The notes: generated by a model not told the origin, from the letters alone. Shown: positions 1-6,264, counted from the stretch's first letter. The stretch is 15,127 nt of DNA from Christensenella sp034926635 (GCA_034926635.1 JAYFQX010000017.1:1-15127), one strand, 5' to 3'. Numbers and translations: made by a program.

Positions 1-23
1 CTGTTTTTTGAATTGTTGCCCAT
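1..23 (-). CDS. Start of a third 'NNSKNSYAQ' leader-family gene (partial, runs off the window)
   Basis: Only the first seven codons and part of an eighth are in the window. They read MGNNSKN, matching the start (MSNNSKNS) of the gene at 2892-3632. An AGGAGG ribosome binding site lies a few bases upstream of the ATG at 23 (minus strand), directly after the stop of the 37-aa paralogue at 52-165. It is therefore very likely the real start of the next family member, continuing leftward out of the window. The function is unknown. The call rests on the leader match and the ribosome binding site. Confidence 0.6.
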
Positions 24-51
24 TTTTTTATCCTCCTGTTATTCCTTTCGT

Positions 52-165
52 TTATTTTTCCCGCATAGGGCGGTCGCTTCCGTTCTCTGCCTCGCTCTTG
101 GTCTGCATTCCCCACTTGTTTCCGTATGCGCTCTGTGCATACGAGTCTTTTTTGTTACTGCTCAT
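52..165 (-). CDS. 37-aa truncated leader-family protein, internal-deletion paralogue
   Basis: The 37-codon frame starts MSSNKKDSYAQSAYGNKWGM and ends GSDRPMREK. The first 28 residues match the N-terminus of the 246-aa product at 2892-3632. The next residues (GSDRPM) match that protein only from about residue 76, so the intervening ~48 residues are missing and the frame stops soon after. The gene keeps a good AGGAGGG ribosome binding site overlapping the end of the 88-aa gene upstream, so it is probably still translated. It may be a decayed copy or a deliberate short leader-only product; the sequence cannot say which. It is too short for most gene callers. Confidence 0.55.
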   Translation of the reverse strand: MSSNKKDSYAQSAYGNKWGMQTKSEAENGSDRPMREK

Positions 166-180
166 GATTATTCCCTCCTG

Positions 181-447
181 TTATTTCTCCCATTCGTTTT
201 CCGCATCTTCGGCGTTTTTCGCCGTATACGCCAACAAATTCCCGATCTGCGCCGCTTTCTTGTCCCGCGCCGTTTCCTCTTTTTCGCTAAAATCCACGCT
301 TTCTGCCGTTCCGCCGTCCCATTCGTCCCGGGTTCCGCCTCCCCTCTTGCCCTCGCGGGGTTTTCTCCCCCACAAAAACGGCATCCGTACCCATGCCCCC
401 GCTACAAACGCCGCTACCATTCCCGCCGCTAATACAATCATTTCCAT
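181..447 (-). CDS. 88-aa single-pass membrane protein, copy 1
   Basis: The start is the ATG at 447 (MEMIVLAAGM), because an AGGAGGT site sits six bases upstream. A longer reading from 480 would run through that ribosome binding site. Residues 3-20 form one hydrophobic helix. A basic, glycine-rich stretch (about 27-38) and a charged, Lys/Glu-rich C-terminus follow, predicted helical and cytoplasmic. It differs from copy 2 (3648-3914) at only two residues, R35/W and T59/A. It always sits directly upstream of a leader-family gene (16 bp here), so it probably serves that gene, for example in delivery or anchoring. I do not recognise the family. Confidence 0.75.
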   Translation of the reverse strand: MEMIVLAAGMVAAFVAGAWVRMPFLWGRKPREGKRGGGTRDEWDGGTAESVDFSEKEETARDKKAAQIGNLLAYTAKNAEDAENEWEK

Positions 448-478
448 TTTTATACCTCCTGATATTTTTTTGATATAC

Positions 479-503
479 AAAAAGGACGCGGTTTTCCGCG
501 TCC
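479..503 (-). terminator. Rho-independent terminator in the leader of the 88-aa gene, copy 1
   Basis: Read on the minus strand this is an 8-bp perfect stem, GGACGCGG-AAAA-CCGCGTCC, followed by TTTTT. It lies only about 30 bp upstream of the 88-aa start codon, so it could end transcription from upstream genes or act as an attenuator for this gene. The same structure occurs before copy 2. Confidence 0.75.
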
Positions 504-636
504 CCTCGCATGATGGTATATAGGATATTCCTTGCCTTTTTTCTATATCATACTCACAATATCGTTTTACTCTTTTTCATGCGCTAATTATTTTCTACTT
601 GCGATCATACAACAAACCGTTCGCATCCACCCGCGC

Positions 637-1488
637 TCACAGCTTGTTTTTCCTGATCCACTCGCGCACGCCCATTTTGGCTTTCTTCGCCGTGCGCTTC
701 GGCTTACACTCTTTGGTATATTCGCCCAAATCCCGCGGCTCATTTTCTTCCGTCAAAGCCGTGCGTTTTCCCGGCGCTGTCCCTACCCACAAAAGTAAAA
801 ACAGCATTGCGAAAACCGCCGTGCCAAACGCCAGCACCAATGAACCGAGCGCCACGTCCAGCTCCACCATCCCCGGAAAGCTGATCAAATACAACAATTG
901 CGCCTCTTTATCCATCGCCAGCAGATCACCCGCGTGCACAAAATCCGTGACCGGCGTAAACGCCCACGTCACCAGCGCGATAGCAGCGGCGCAGACGACG
1001 GTTCCCACCATCAGCGCGACGCTTAGGATGCGTATGCTTTTGGTACGCCGCGCCATAGGCTTTCCCGCGCGCCCATCCAGCCAAAAAAACAGCAGCAGTA
1101 AAAATATCACGACGGACAAAATACAAAACACGTCGTATATCAGATTATAGCTGCGCACCATATCCGAGGTTTGCCCTTCTGCCGCACCCGTATAAAACGG
1201 AAGATAGCAAAGGTCGGCTACCATCCGCAGCAAAACGCCCACGCCCACCGCCGCCGCGCTTTGCAGGTGCCAGCCACGCAGACTATCACGCACCACCCAG
1301 CGGTACAGCCACGTCAGCGCATAGAAAAAGATCGCAGTGTACACAATATTTTCCAACACAAACAGGTTGAATTGCATGTTCCCGTAGGCATACTGCAATA
1401 TCCTACGCGCAGAGATCCATTGCGTCGCCAAAAAAAACACTATCACTACCGCAATTTTCACCCAAAACAATACCTTTTTCTTCTCCAT
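637..1488 (-). CDS. 283-aa six-TM membrane protein, candidate partner or immunity protein
   Basis: This is a hydrophobic protein with about six predicted membrane helices (roughly residues 6-25, 40-62, 75-99, 110-137, 154-177 and 207-236). A positively charged C-terminal tail rich in Lys/Arg (about 250-283) should face the cytoplasm. The start at 1488 has a GAGGTG site at good spacing. It begins 17 bp after the stop of the modular gene at 1506-2876, so the two are almost certainly co-transcribed. I recognise no family. The place directly behind a protein with a variable C-terminal domain resembles membrane immunity proteins of polymorphic toxin loci, but a transport or sensing role is equally open. 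Confidence 0.75.
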   Translation of the reverse strand: MEKKKVLFWVKIAVVIVFFLATQWISARRILQYAYGNMQFNLFVLENIVYTAIFFYALTWLYRWVVRDSLRGWHLQSAAAVGVGVLLRMVADLCYLPFYTGAAEGQTSDMVRSYNLIYDVFCILSVVIFLLLLFFWLDGRAGKPMARRTKSIRILSVALMVGTVVCAAAIALVTWAFTPVTDFVHAGDLLAMDKEAQLLYLISFPGMVELDVALGSLVLAFGTAVFAMLFLLLWVGTAPGKRTALTEENEPRDLGEYTKECKPKRTAKKAKMGVREWIRKNKL

Positions 1489-1505
1489 TTTTCACCTCTA
1501 CACTT

Positions 1506-2876
1506 TTATTGTTTGCTAAAACAATCATCTACCATATTAATTTCCTTCGTTCTTTTCACTCCATCATATTCTATCAATGTAATGGTCACACCCTCAATAT
1601 ATGGATGAAATGCGCATGTACCATTTTGATCTATGATATACGCGCCATAGTATGGATCTTTTATATAATCCTCGCTATAAGTCACCAGAACATCATAGGA
1701 TCTATTCGCCGCCGGTTTTTCGCCTGTAATTAATTCATAGTATTTTCTGGGGCCATCATCAGATGTAACACCGTTTTGATCCGCACTTCTTGCAACCATG
1801 CTATTTATAACATTTGGTTTAAGTCCGTATTTCATAATCCTGTCATCCGATGATCCTAATTTAACAACAGTACGCGTTTTTTCATCTTCCGTCCCTGCGT
1901 TTTGAACCTGTTTCTCTGTAACACTATCAGTTACTTTAATTGCATCAAATGCGAGATTAATGGCTCCTAACACTAATTCCGCGACTGCCGCTTGTCCACT
2001 TGCAGAAGGCGTATAACTTTTTCCATTTCCCATGTCAACAGAAATACTGCTGGTATCCAGCCCATCCAATGCCATATTTTTAAGACCATTCATAATGTCC
2101 AAAGACACATCTGTTTTCTTTTCTGAACTTACTGTCTCCCAGCCTGCCGATACTCCTTCTCCTCCTTTTTTTGTGGTAAGATATTGTTCTCTCAATTGAT
2201 TTAGCGTTTTCGAGTCAACACCATTAGGCAGAATAAAATCCGGATGTTCTTCCAAAAATTCCTGTAATCCTTCTGGAGTGTTTCGTGCATTTGTTTGTCC
2301 ATTAGAATTATTCCCCGCCAGCATATCAGACATATTGACCGTGCCATTTTGTCCCTTATTATAGTTATATGCAGAAGCGCCTAAATTTATTCCATTTTTC
2401 GTCATTTTGTTTGGATTATTTTTATTATACAACATCCCCGTGCCGTTTTGGGTGCTTCCGCCCCTAATATTTTCCGCTGCTCCTATCGGCGTGAGTCCCG
2501 GCAGCATCTGCGGCTTTTTCGCAACCGTCCCTCCGTATTTTGGATGATTAACGCTACCATCGTCCCAGCTCGCCCTGTTACTCGCTTTCGCACTACCGTC
2601 CGAAACGCTCGCTTGCGGGCGGCTGTCTCCTCCTCCCCAAAAAGTCCCGCCTCCGGCTACCAACTTTTCGGGGACCCCGTTTTCGTTTGCATATCCCGCG
2701 TTGTTCATTGCCGCCTGCTGCTGTTTGTCCTCTGCCAACCGCTTTGCATACTCCTGCGGCGTTTCCGGCTGATAGTCGTCCTCTGTGATATACCCCATCA
2801 GCTCCCGCATTGTTTTTTCTTCCTTGGTCTCCCCTTTCGGTCCATACGTGGGAATTGGATCGCGTTTCTCCGGCAC
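1506..2876 (-). CDS. C-terminal part of modular leader-family protein (456 aa from GTG), split from 2892-3632 by a TAG
   Basis: This open frame is in the same reading frame as the gene at 2892-3632, separated from it by one TAG (2892-2894) and five sense codons. The GTG at 2876 has no convincing ribosome binding site, so a separate start is doubtful. A single ~708-residue protein broken by a nonsense codon, or made by readthrough, is likelier. Residues 1-140 are low-complexity linker and include a second copy of a 26-residue motif (GSVNxPKYGG... to ...LPGLTPxG). From about residue 140 onward the DNA becomes clearly AT-richer and the protein looks globular, ending in a beta-rich domain. That composition switch suggests the C-terminal domain was acquired by exchange. 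No family recognised. Confidence 0.65.
   Translation of the reverse strand: MPEKRDPIPTYGPKGETKEEKTMRELMGYITEDDYQPETPQEYAKRLAEDKQQQAAMNNAGYANENGVPEKLVAGGGTFWGGGDSRPQASVSDGSAKASNRASWDDGSVNHPKYGGTVAKKPQMLPGLTPIGAAENIRGGSTQNGTGMLYNKNNPNKMTKNGINLGASAYNYNKGQNGTVNMSDMLAGNNSNGQTNARNTPEGLQEFLEEHPDFILPNGVDSKTLNQLREQYLTTKKGGEGVSAGWETVSSEKKTDVSLDIMNGLKNMALDGLDTSSISVDMGNGKSYTPSASGQAAVAELVLGAINLAFDAIKVTDSVTEKQVQNAGTEDEKTRTVVKLGSSDDRIMKYGLKPNVINSMVARSADQNGVTSDDGPRKYYELITGEKPAANRSYDVLVTYSEDYIKDPYYGAYIIDQNGTCAFHPYIEGVTITLIEYDGVKRTKEINMVDDCFSKQ
2481..2558 (-). repeat. 78-bp in-gene linker repeat A
   Basis: It encodes the 26-residue unit GSVNHPKYGGTVAKKPQ and onward to LPGLTPIG. It is the diverged in-frame partner of 2931-3008, 450 bp away. 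It lies just before the switch to AT-rich DNA, making it a plausible site for domain exchange. Confidence 0.8.
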
Positions 2877-2891
2877 CTCAAACAGCGTGTC

Positions 2892-3632
2892 CTAGAACAC
2901 CTTTTCTTGATCCGGCGTCAGCTCGTCCTTCCCCAGCGGCGTAAGCCCCGGTAACGTCTGCGGTTTCTTTGCCGCTGTCCCACCGTATTTTGGCTGATTT
3001 ACGCTACCATATACATCATTCGCATACCCCGCGTTATCCATCCCCGCATCTTTTTTCGTGTTGCCCCAGCCATAATCGCTTTCCAGCACATTCATAATCC
3101 GATCCGCATCGTCAGGCTGCTTGATCGCGCCCGGCACACCAAACGGGTTTCCCGGCACAGTCCCCGGCGTTCCAAACAGGCTTTGCGGCGTGCTTTTCTT
3201 CGTCCCGACCTGCTTGGGCTTATAAACGCTACCATACACATCGCTGCCGTAACTTTTCTGATTTTGCTCCTTTGTATACTCCTCGTGCGAATATACCTTA
3301 TGCGTACTTTGGGGCGCGCTGTTTTGTTGCCGTGTCGCTTCTTCGCGTTTTTGCCGCGCCTCTTCCTCTTTTTTACGTCGCTCCTCCCACATAGGGCGGT
3401 CGCTTCCGCTCCCTTCCAAAGGGGCACTCGCAGTTCCCCTTTGGTGATCCCCTCGCTTAAAGTTGTTTTCCTGCGGCTTCCGCCTTGGAAAACCGATTAT
3501 TTCTGACGATCGTAAAGACTTTCCTGCATGTACCTTTTTGTCACGTTTATTCTCTGCCTCGCTCTTCGTCTGCATTCCCCACTTGTTTCCATATGCGCTT
3601 TGTGCATAACTGTTTTTTGAATTATTGCTCAT
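2892..3632 (-). CDS. N-terminal part of modular leader-family protein (246 aa, ends at in-frame TAG)
   Basis: The start at 3632 has a CGGAGGG site and lies 15 bp after the stop of the 88-aa gene copy 2. The first ~28 residues (MSNNSKNSYAQSAYGNKWGM...) are the leader shared with the genes at 52-165 and 1-23. A highly charged, probably coiled-coil region follows at about 78-103 (WEERRKKEEEARQKREEATR). A Pro/Gly/Asn-rich linker with repeated 'YGSVxxPK' units follows. The frame ends at TAG, after which coding continues in frame as 1506-2876. There is no signal peptide or membrane helix. The leader-linker-variable domain layout resembles exported effector proteins, but no known domain is recognised. 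Confidence 0.7.
   Translation of the reverse strand: MSNNSKNSYAQSAYGNKWGMQTKSEAENKRDKKVHAGKSLRSSEIIGFPRRKPQENNFKRGDHQRGTASAPLEGSGSDRPMWEERRKKEEEARQKREEATRQQNSAPQSTHKVYSHEEYTKEQNQKSYGSDVYGSVYKPKQVGTKKSTPQSLFGTPGTVPGNPFGVPGAIKQPDDADRIMNVLESDYGWGNTKKDAGMDNAGYANDVYGSVNQPKYGGTAAKKPQTLPGLTPLGKDELTPDQEKVF
2931..3008 (-). repeat. 78-bp in-gene linker repeat B
   Basis: It encodes GSVNQPKYGGTAAKKPQ and onward to LPGLTPLG, differing from repeat A at a handful of residues. It lies about 40 bp upstream (in gene direction) of the interrupting TAG. Confidence 0.8.
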
Positions 3633-3647
3633 TTTCTTTCCCTCCGG

Positions 3648-3914
3648 TTATTTCTCCCATTCGTTTTCCGCATCTTCGGCGTTTTTCGCCGTATACGCCA
3701 ACAAATTCCCGATCTGCGCCGCTTTCTTGTCCCGCGCCGCTTCCTCTTTTTCGCTAAAATCCACGCTTTCTGCCGTTCCGCCGTCCCATTCGTCCCGGGT
3801 TCCGCCTCCCCACTTGCCCTCGCGGGGTTTCCTCCCCCACAAAAACGGCATCCGTACCCATGCACCCGCTACAAACGCCGCTACCATTCCCGCCGCCAAT
3901 ACAATCATTTCCAT
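3648..3914 (-). CDS. 88-aa single-pass membrane protein, copy 2
   Basis: It starts at the ATG at 3914 with a CGGAGGT site six bases upstream. The protein is 86/88 identical to copy 1. It has an N-terminal hydrophobic helix (residues 3-20), a short basic Gly-rich segment and a charged helical C-terminus. Its stop is 15 bp from the start of the modular gene at 3632, with that gene's ribosome binding site in the gap, so they form an operon. Function unknown. Strong conservation between copies, with most change in the gene that follows, suggests it is the constant part of a cassette. Confidence 0.75.
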   Translation of the reverse strand: MEMIVLAAGMVAAFVAGAWVRMPFLWGRKPREGKWGGGTRDEWDGGTAESVDFSEKEEAARDKKAAQIGNLLAYTAKNAEDAENEWEK

Positions 3915-3945
3915 TTTCATACCTCCGGTTATTTTTTTGATATAC

Positions 3946-3969
3946 AAAAAGGACGCGGTTTTCGCGTCC
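3946..3969 (-). terminator. Rho-independent terminator in the leader of the 88-aa gene, copy 2
   Basis: Minus-strand hairpin with a 7-bp stem (GGACGCG / CGCGTCC) and a five-base loop, followed by TTTTT. It ends the leftward operon that begins at 5727, or attenuates the 88-aa gene. The gap 3915-4108 holds this hairpin plus a conserved leader with a near-palindrome AGGAATATCCT and a TATATA box. No gene is seen in it. Confidence 0.75.
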
Positions 3970-4108
3970 CCTCGCATGATGGTATATAGGATATTCCTTG
4001 CCTTTTTTCTATACCATTCTCACAATATCATCATACCATGTTTTTCCTGTATTTTTTTGCACTGTTTCTGCATCGTTTCTGTATTCCGCCTGCACTATCC
4101 GCATTCCT

Positions 4109-4594
4109 TTACGCGCGTTTCTGACTATGAAGCGCCATTGTCAACCGTTGCAATACCCGCCTGCGCATGCGGTAAATGTTCTCGCCGGAATACCGCATTT
4201 CCTCTGCAATATCCTGTACGTTTAACCCGCGCACATACCGCAGCTCCACAAACCGCCGTTCGTTCTCCGGTAAATTCAGGGAAACCAGCAGCCTCTTTTC
4301 CACCGCAAGATCGCCATCCAGCTCGCAAAGCTCCACCGTCGCGCGCTTGATCCGCTTTTCATAAACATCCACCAGCTTTTCCACTGTTTCATAAACAGGA
4401 TCCGGTGTCTTCCCGCCGCTTACCCTGTCTTGTTCTGCAGCTTTCGGTCGCAACAGGCTGTCCAGCAGCGAATACTTCCGCGCATAAAGCTCCCTGATTT
4501 CCTCTTCGCATTCTTTCACCCGAATGCGCAGCCTTCCATAGCGAAATAACGTTTCCTCTACGCCATACTTCTGCCTTGTCTTTTCCCGTTTCAT
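4109..4594 (-). CDS. Phage-type sigma-70 region 4-like transcriptional regulator (161 aa)
   Basis: The N-terminal half is highly charged and helical (about 20-100, coiled-coil-like). Residues about 108-155 (LPENERRFVELRYVRGLNVQ...) have the pattern of the sigma-70 region 4 helix-turn-helix seen in phage and prophage late-gene activators of Gram-positive bacteria (ArpU/DUF1492-like). It likely binds DNA or RNA polymerase and switches on downstream genes, here perhaps the cassette to the left. Its ATG overlaps the stop of the replication gene (ATGA), so translation is coupled, and an AAGGAGAGG site precedes it. The family call is from the HTH pattern only. Confidence 0.7.
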   Translation of the reverse strand: MKREKTRQKYGVEETLFRYGRLRIRVKECEEEIRELYARKYSLLDSLLRPKAAEQDRVSGGKTPDPVYETVEKLVDVYEKRIKRATVELCELDGDLAVEKRLLVSLNLPENERRFVELRYVRGLNVQDIAEEMRYSGENIYRMRRRVLQRLTMALHSQKRA

Positions 4595-5337
4595 GTTTCC
4601 TCTCCTTTGTCATTTCCGTAAAGCTGTTCGAGCTCGTCCATCGCCGCTTTTTTTCGGCGTTCCTGCTGCTGCGGAGAATATTCCCTCTGCTCAAACCCCC
4701 GCCTGTCCGTACCGATGCGCGCCTTTTTTTCCCAGGAACGCACACACGCCCTCCAGTCCTTCATCTTGTTTTTACCAATATACCAGCCCTTGCTTTCATA
4801 AAAATCAAAAAAAGCATCCGCATCCACATTGTTGCTCCGGCTGATACAATATTCAGCCACCTCTGCTTCTGACGGCGCAGCAAACCCTGTTTCTTTTTGA
4901 TTCCCTTCCGTTCTGTTCTCTTCTTTTCTGTTAGGCGCAACCGTTCGCCGAGCGTTCCCCGAAGGATCGCCGAGCGTTCCCGGAATTTCTTCCTCTTTTC
5001 CCGGCGGAGGCGGCGGGATCTTGCTCGGCTGCGGCTTGTCCACCCGCTGCCAGCCCTTCCAGTGGTCAAGACTGTAATATTGATTTTCGTCCGCTGTATA
5101 AAATGTGATGGACAGAAAAGCGGCTATCTCCGAAAGCGACTTTTCTATGTCGGTCACACGCATATCTTCATCATATGGAAAAAGATTTGATTTCACATAC
5201 ATTGGTTTAGCGCGTCCGCGCCCTTCATCGTCCGCATTAGAAAACAGCCCGATAAAAACCAGCCTCGCCAGCACGCTTAGCCGTGCAAAATCTTCGCTTT
5301 GCCAGATATTCGGGTCAATCATCCGCTTCCGTGCCAT
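4591..5337 (-). CDS. Phage-type replication initiator / replisome organizer (248 aa)
   Basis: The start chosen is the ATG at 5337 (MARKRMIDPNIW), preceded by GGGGAG seven bases upstream. A reading from 5424 would overlap the small gene at 5315-5437. Residues 1-100 resemble the winged-helix N-terminal domain of Gram-positive phage replisome organizers (IDPNIWQSEDFARLS, LARLVFIGLFSNADDEGRG). A proline-rich linker follows (about 104-113). Residues about 156-205 (FFDFYESKGWYIGKNKMKDW) match the usual C-terminal domain that recruits the replisome. It would bind an origin and load host helicase. It is part of the leftward early operon and overlaps both neighbours. Confidence 0.8.
   Translation of the reverse strand: MARKRMIDPNIWQSEDFARLSVLARLVFIGLFSNADDEGRGRAKPMYVKSNLFPYDEDMRVTDIEKSLSEIAAFLSITFYTADENQYYSLDHWKGWQRVDKPQPSKIPPPPPGKEEEIPGTLGDPSGNARRTVAPNRKEENRTEGNQKETGFAAPSEAEVAEYCISRSNNVDADAFFDFYESKGWYIGKNKMKDWRACVRSWEKKARIGTDRRGFEQREYSPQQQERRKKAAMDELEQLYGNDKGEET
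4945..4981. repeat. Two iteron-like 15-bp direct repeats inside the replication gene
   Basis: TCGCCGAGCGTTCCC occurs exactly twice, at 4945-4959 and 4967-4981, with a 22-bp period (about two helical turns). The copies are in different reading frames, so protein repetition does not explain them. They lie in the linker between the initiator's two domains, where many phages keep their origin. Confidence 0.55.
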
Positions 5338-5437
5338 TGTCGTTCTCCCCGCTTTCGCCCCATGTTCGCCACATCGTGTTGTTCCCCGTTTCCTGCGCCG
5401 CCCGGATATACGGCGCGTCGTCAATCGGTACGATCAT
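5315..5437 (-). CDS. 40-aa small protein of the early operon
   Basis: A 40-codon frame begins MIVPIDDAPYIRAAQE and ends NDNGTEADD. It has a very strong GGGGGAGG site six bases before the ATG at 5437. It overlaps the start of the replication gene by 23 bp in another frame, typical of tightly packed phage operons. It is acidic, with no membrane segment. No family recognised. Its place between regulator and initiator suggests a role in early gene expression or replication, but that is only context. Confidence 0.55.
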   Translation of the reverse strand: MIVPIDDAPYIRAAQETGNNTMWRTWGESGENDNGTEADD

Positions 5438-5538
5438 ACGTTTCCTCCCCCTTTTTTATGCCCATTCCGCGTTTTCACACCTTCAAAAAAATCCCCCGGT
5501 CCGCATTTTTCAAAAACTGATCTTCGTACCGCCCGCAC

Positions 5539-5727
5539 TTATTTTGTCCGTAAAAGCGCGTCTACCGAGCAGCGCAGTGCCTTTGCACATGCGGCAAGCT
5601 TGTCTGCGCGCGGCATCGTGTTTCCGTTCTCCCACTTGGCAATGCTTTGCTGGCTCACATGCAGCCTGCGCGCCAAATCCTCCTGCGTCATCTCCCGTTT
5701 TTTTCGTAGTTCCCTCATCCGTTCCAT
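5539..5727 (-). CDS. Small XRE-family (Cro-like) regulator (62 aa)
   Basis: A single helix-turn-helix fills the protein, with the core at about 14-33 (TQEDLARRLHVSQQSIAKWE). The start has an AGGAGGT site. It is the first gene of the leftward operon, directly behind a consensus promoter at 5793-5821. Its recognition helix (VSQQSIAKWE) is nearly the same as that of the divergent repressor at 5938-6264 (VSQQSVAKWE). The two proteins therefore probably compete for the same operators, as Cro and CI do. Confidence 0.85.
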   Translation of the reverse strand: MERMRELRKKREMTQEDLARRLHVSQQSIAKWENGNTMPRADKLAACAKALRCSVDALLRTK

Positions 5728-5766
5728 TTTTTCCGACCTCCTGCACCTGTACGCCTCACCCTTTTA

Positions 5767-5908
5767 ACTACAATAGGTTGTTTCTTTTTGCCATTATATG
5801 ACTACTTTTCGTAGTTGTCAACAACTTATTTTACTCAAAAACATGAAGAAATGCTGTAATCCCGTTTACCAAGCCAAAATATTCTTTACAAATACAACTA
5901 AAGGTAGT
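5767..5908. promoter_or_regulatory. Divergent control region with three 15-bp operators
   Basis: Three sites share the form ACWAC-N5-GTWGT: 5767-5781 (ACTACAATAGGTTGT), 5801-5815 (ACTACTTTTCGTAGT, perfect dyad) and 5894-5908 (ACAACTAAAGGTAGT). The middle site fills the spacer of the leftward promoter, the first lies just past its start point, and the third fills the spacer of the rightward promoter. This is what a repressor/Cro switch needs. A GTTGT-CA-ACAAC dyad (5814-5825) adjoins the middle site. Confidence 0.75.
5793..5821 (-). promoter_or_regulatory. Leftward early promoter with full consensus boxes
   Basis: On the minus strand TTGACA (5816-5821) and TATAAT (5793-5798) are both perfect and separated by exactly 17 bp. 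The spacer contains the perfect operator dyad. It drives the operon beginning at 5727. Confidence 0.85.
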
Positions 5909-5913
5909 ATTAT
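5885..5913 (+). promoter_or_regulatory. Rightward promoter of the repressor gene
   Basis: TTTACA (5885-5890) and TATTAT (5908-5913) are spaced 17 bp apart. The third operator (5894-5908) sits between and touching the boxes, pointing to autoregulation. The repressor ATG follows at 5938. Confidence 0.6.
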
Positions 5914-5937
5914 ACTGTAGTAGCGAGGTAAACCGTC

Positions 5938-6264
5938 ATGTTCAGCCAGAGATTAAAAGAATTGAGGAACCGCATCGGGCTTTCCCAAAAAGAGCTTGCG
6001 GGTCTGTTGCGCGTGAGCCAGCAATCGGTCGCCAAGTGGGAAACGGATAAATCTACGCCAAACCCGGCGATGCTCGCGCAAATTGCGGAAATTATGGGGG
6101 TTTCGGCGGATTACCTTCTGGGCAGCAGCGACGACCTTCACGCCGTGCCGCAGAGTTTTTTAGTCGCGGCTGATACGCCCGCCGGTTATGACCAGCTCAC
6201 CGAGGACGAAAAAAAAGAGATTGAAGAGATCATCGCCATCTATAACAAACGCCGCAGGCCATAA
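5938..6264 (+). CDS. XRE-family CI-like repressor (108 aa)
   Basis: The N-terminal helix-turn-helix (core about 16-35, SQKELAGLLRVSQQSVAKWE) and the following 'P...ML..IAEIMGVSADYLLG' stretch (about 41-62) are typical of phage and ICE immunity repressors. The C-terminus is short and helical (about 86-104, LTEDEKKEIEEIIAIYN), with no LexA-type protease domain. Release from repression would therefore need another factor, such as an ImmA-type protease. A GAGGT site precedes the ATG. It is divergent from the Cro-like gene and shares its recognition helix and operators. Confidence 0.88.
   Translation: MFSQRLKELRNRIGLSQKELAGLLRVSQQSVAKWETDKSTPNPAMLAQIAEIMGVSADYLLGSSDDLHAVPQSFLVAADTPAGYDQLTEDEKKEIEEIIAIYNKRRRP

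Larger units (their letters stand above)
82..563. repeat. Duplicated block, copy 1 (leader hairpin, 88-aa gene, family leader)
   Basis: This block aligns at very high identity with 3549-4029. It runs from the conserved upstream leader through the hairpin and 88-aa gene into the first ~28 codons of the following gene. The offset is constant at 3467 bp across the genes and 3466 beyond the hairpin, where copy 2 lacks one base. Similarity fades outside the block. Confidence 0.85.
3549..4029. repeat. Duplicated block, copy 2 (leader hairpin, 88-aa gene, family leader)
   Basis: Partner of 82-563. Both copies keep the terminator hairpin, the ribosome binding site, an 88-codon gene and the first 28 codons of the leader-family gene. 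Copy 2 leads into the long modular gene, while copy 1 leads into the 37-aa remnant. Confidence 0.85.

Noticed and set aside
8..523. Long plus-strand open frames across 8-523, 599-1150, 2448-2954 and 3625-4350
   Set aside because: They are antisense shadows of the minus-strand genes, lack ribosome binding sites and have unnatural composition (Ser/Pro/Phe/Arg-rich).
2481..3008. CRISPR-like array from the 78-bp repeats
   Set aside because: There are only two diverged copies 450 bp apart, in frame within a protein-coding gene, and no cas genes.
5510..5746. 78-codon frame overlapping the Cro-like gene
   Set aside because: It is a shadow in another frame. The 62-aa XRE protein has a clear HTH, a strong ribosome binding site and a promoter.
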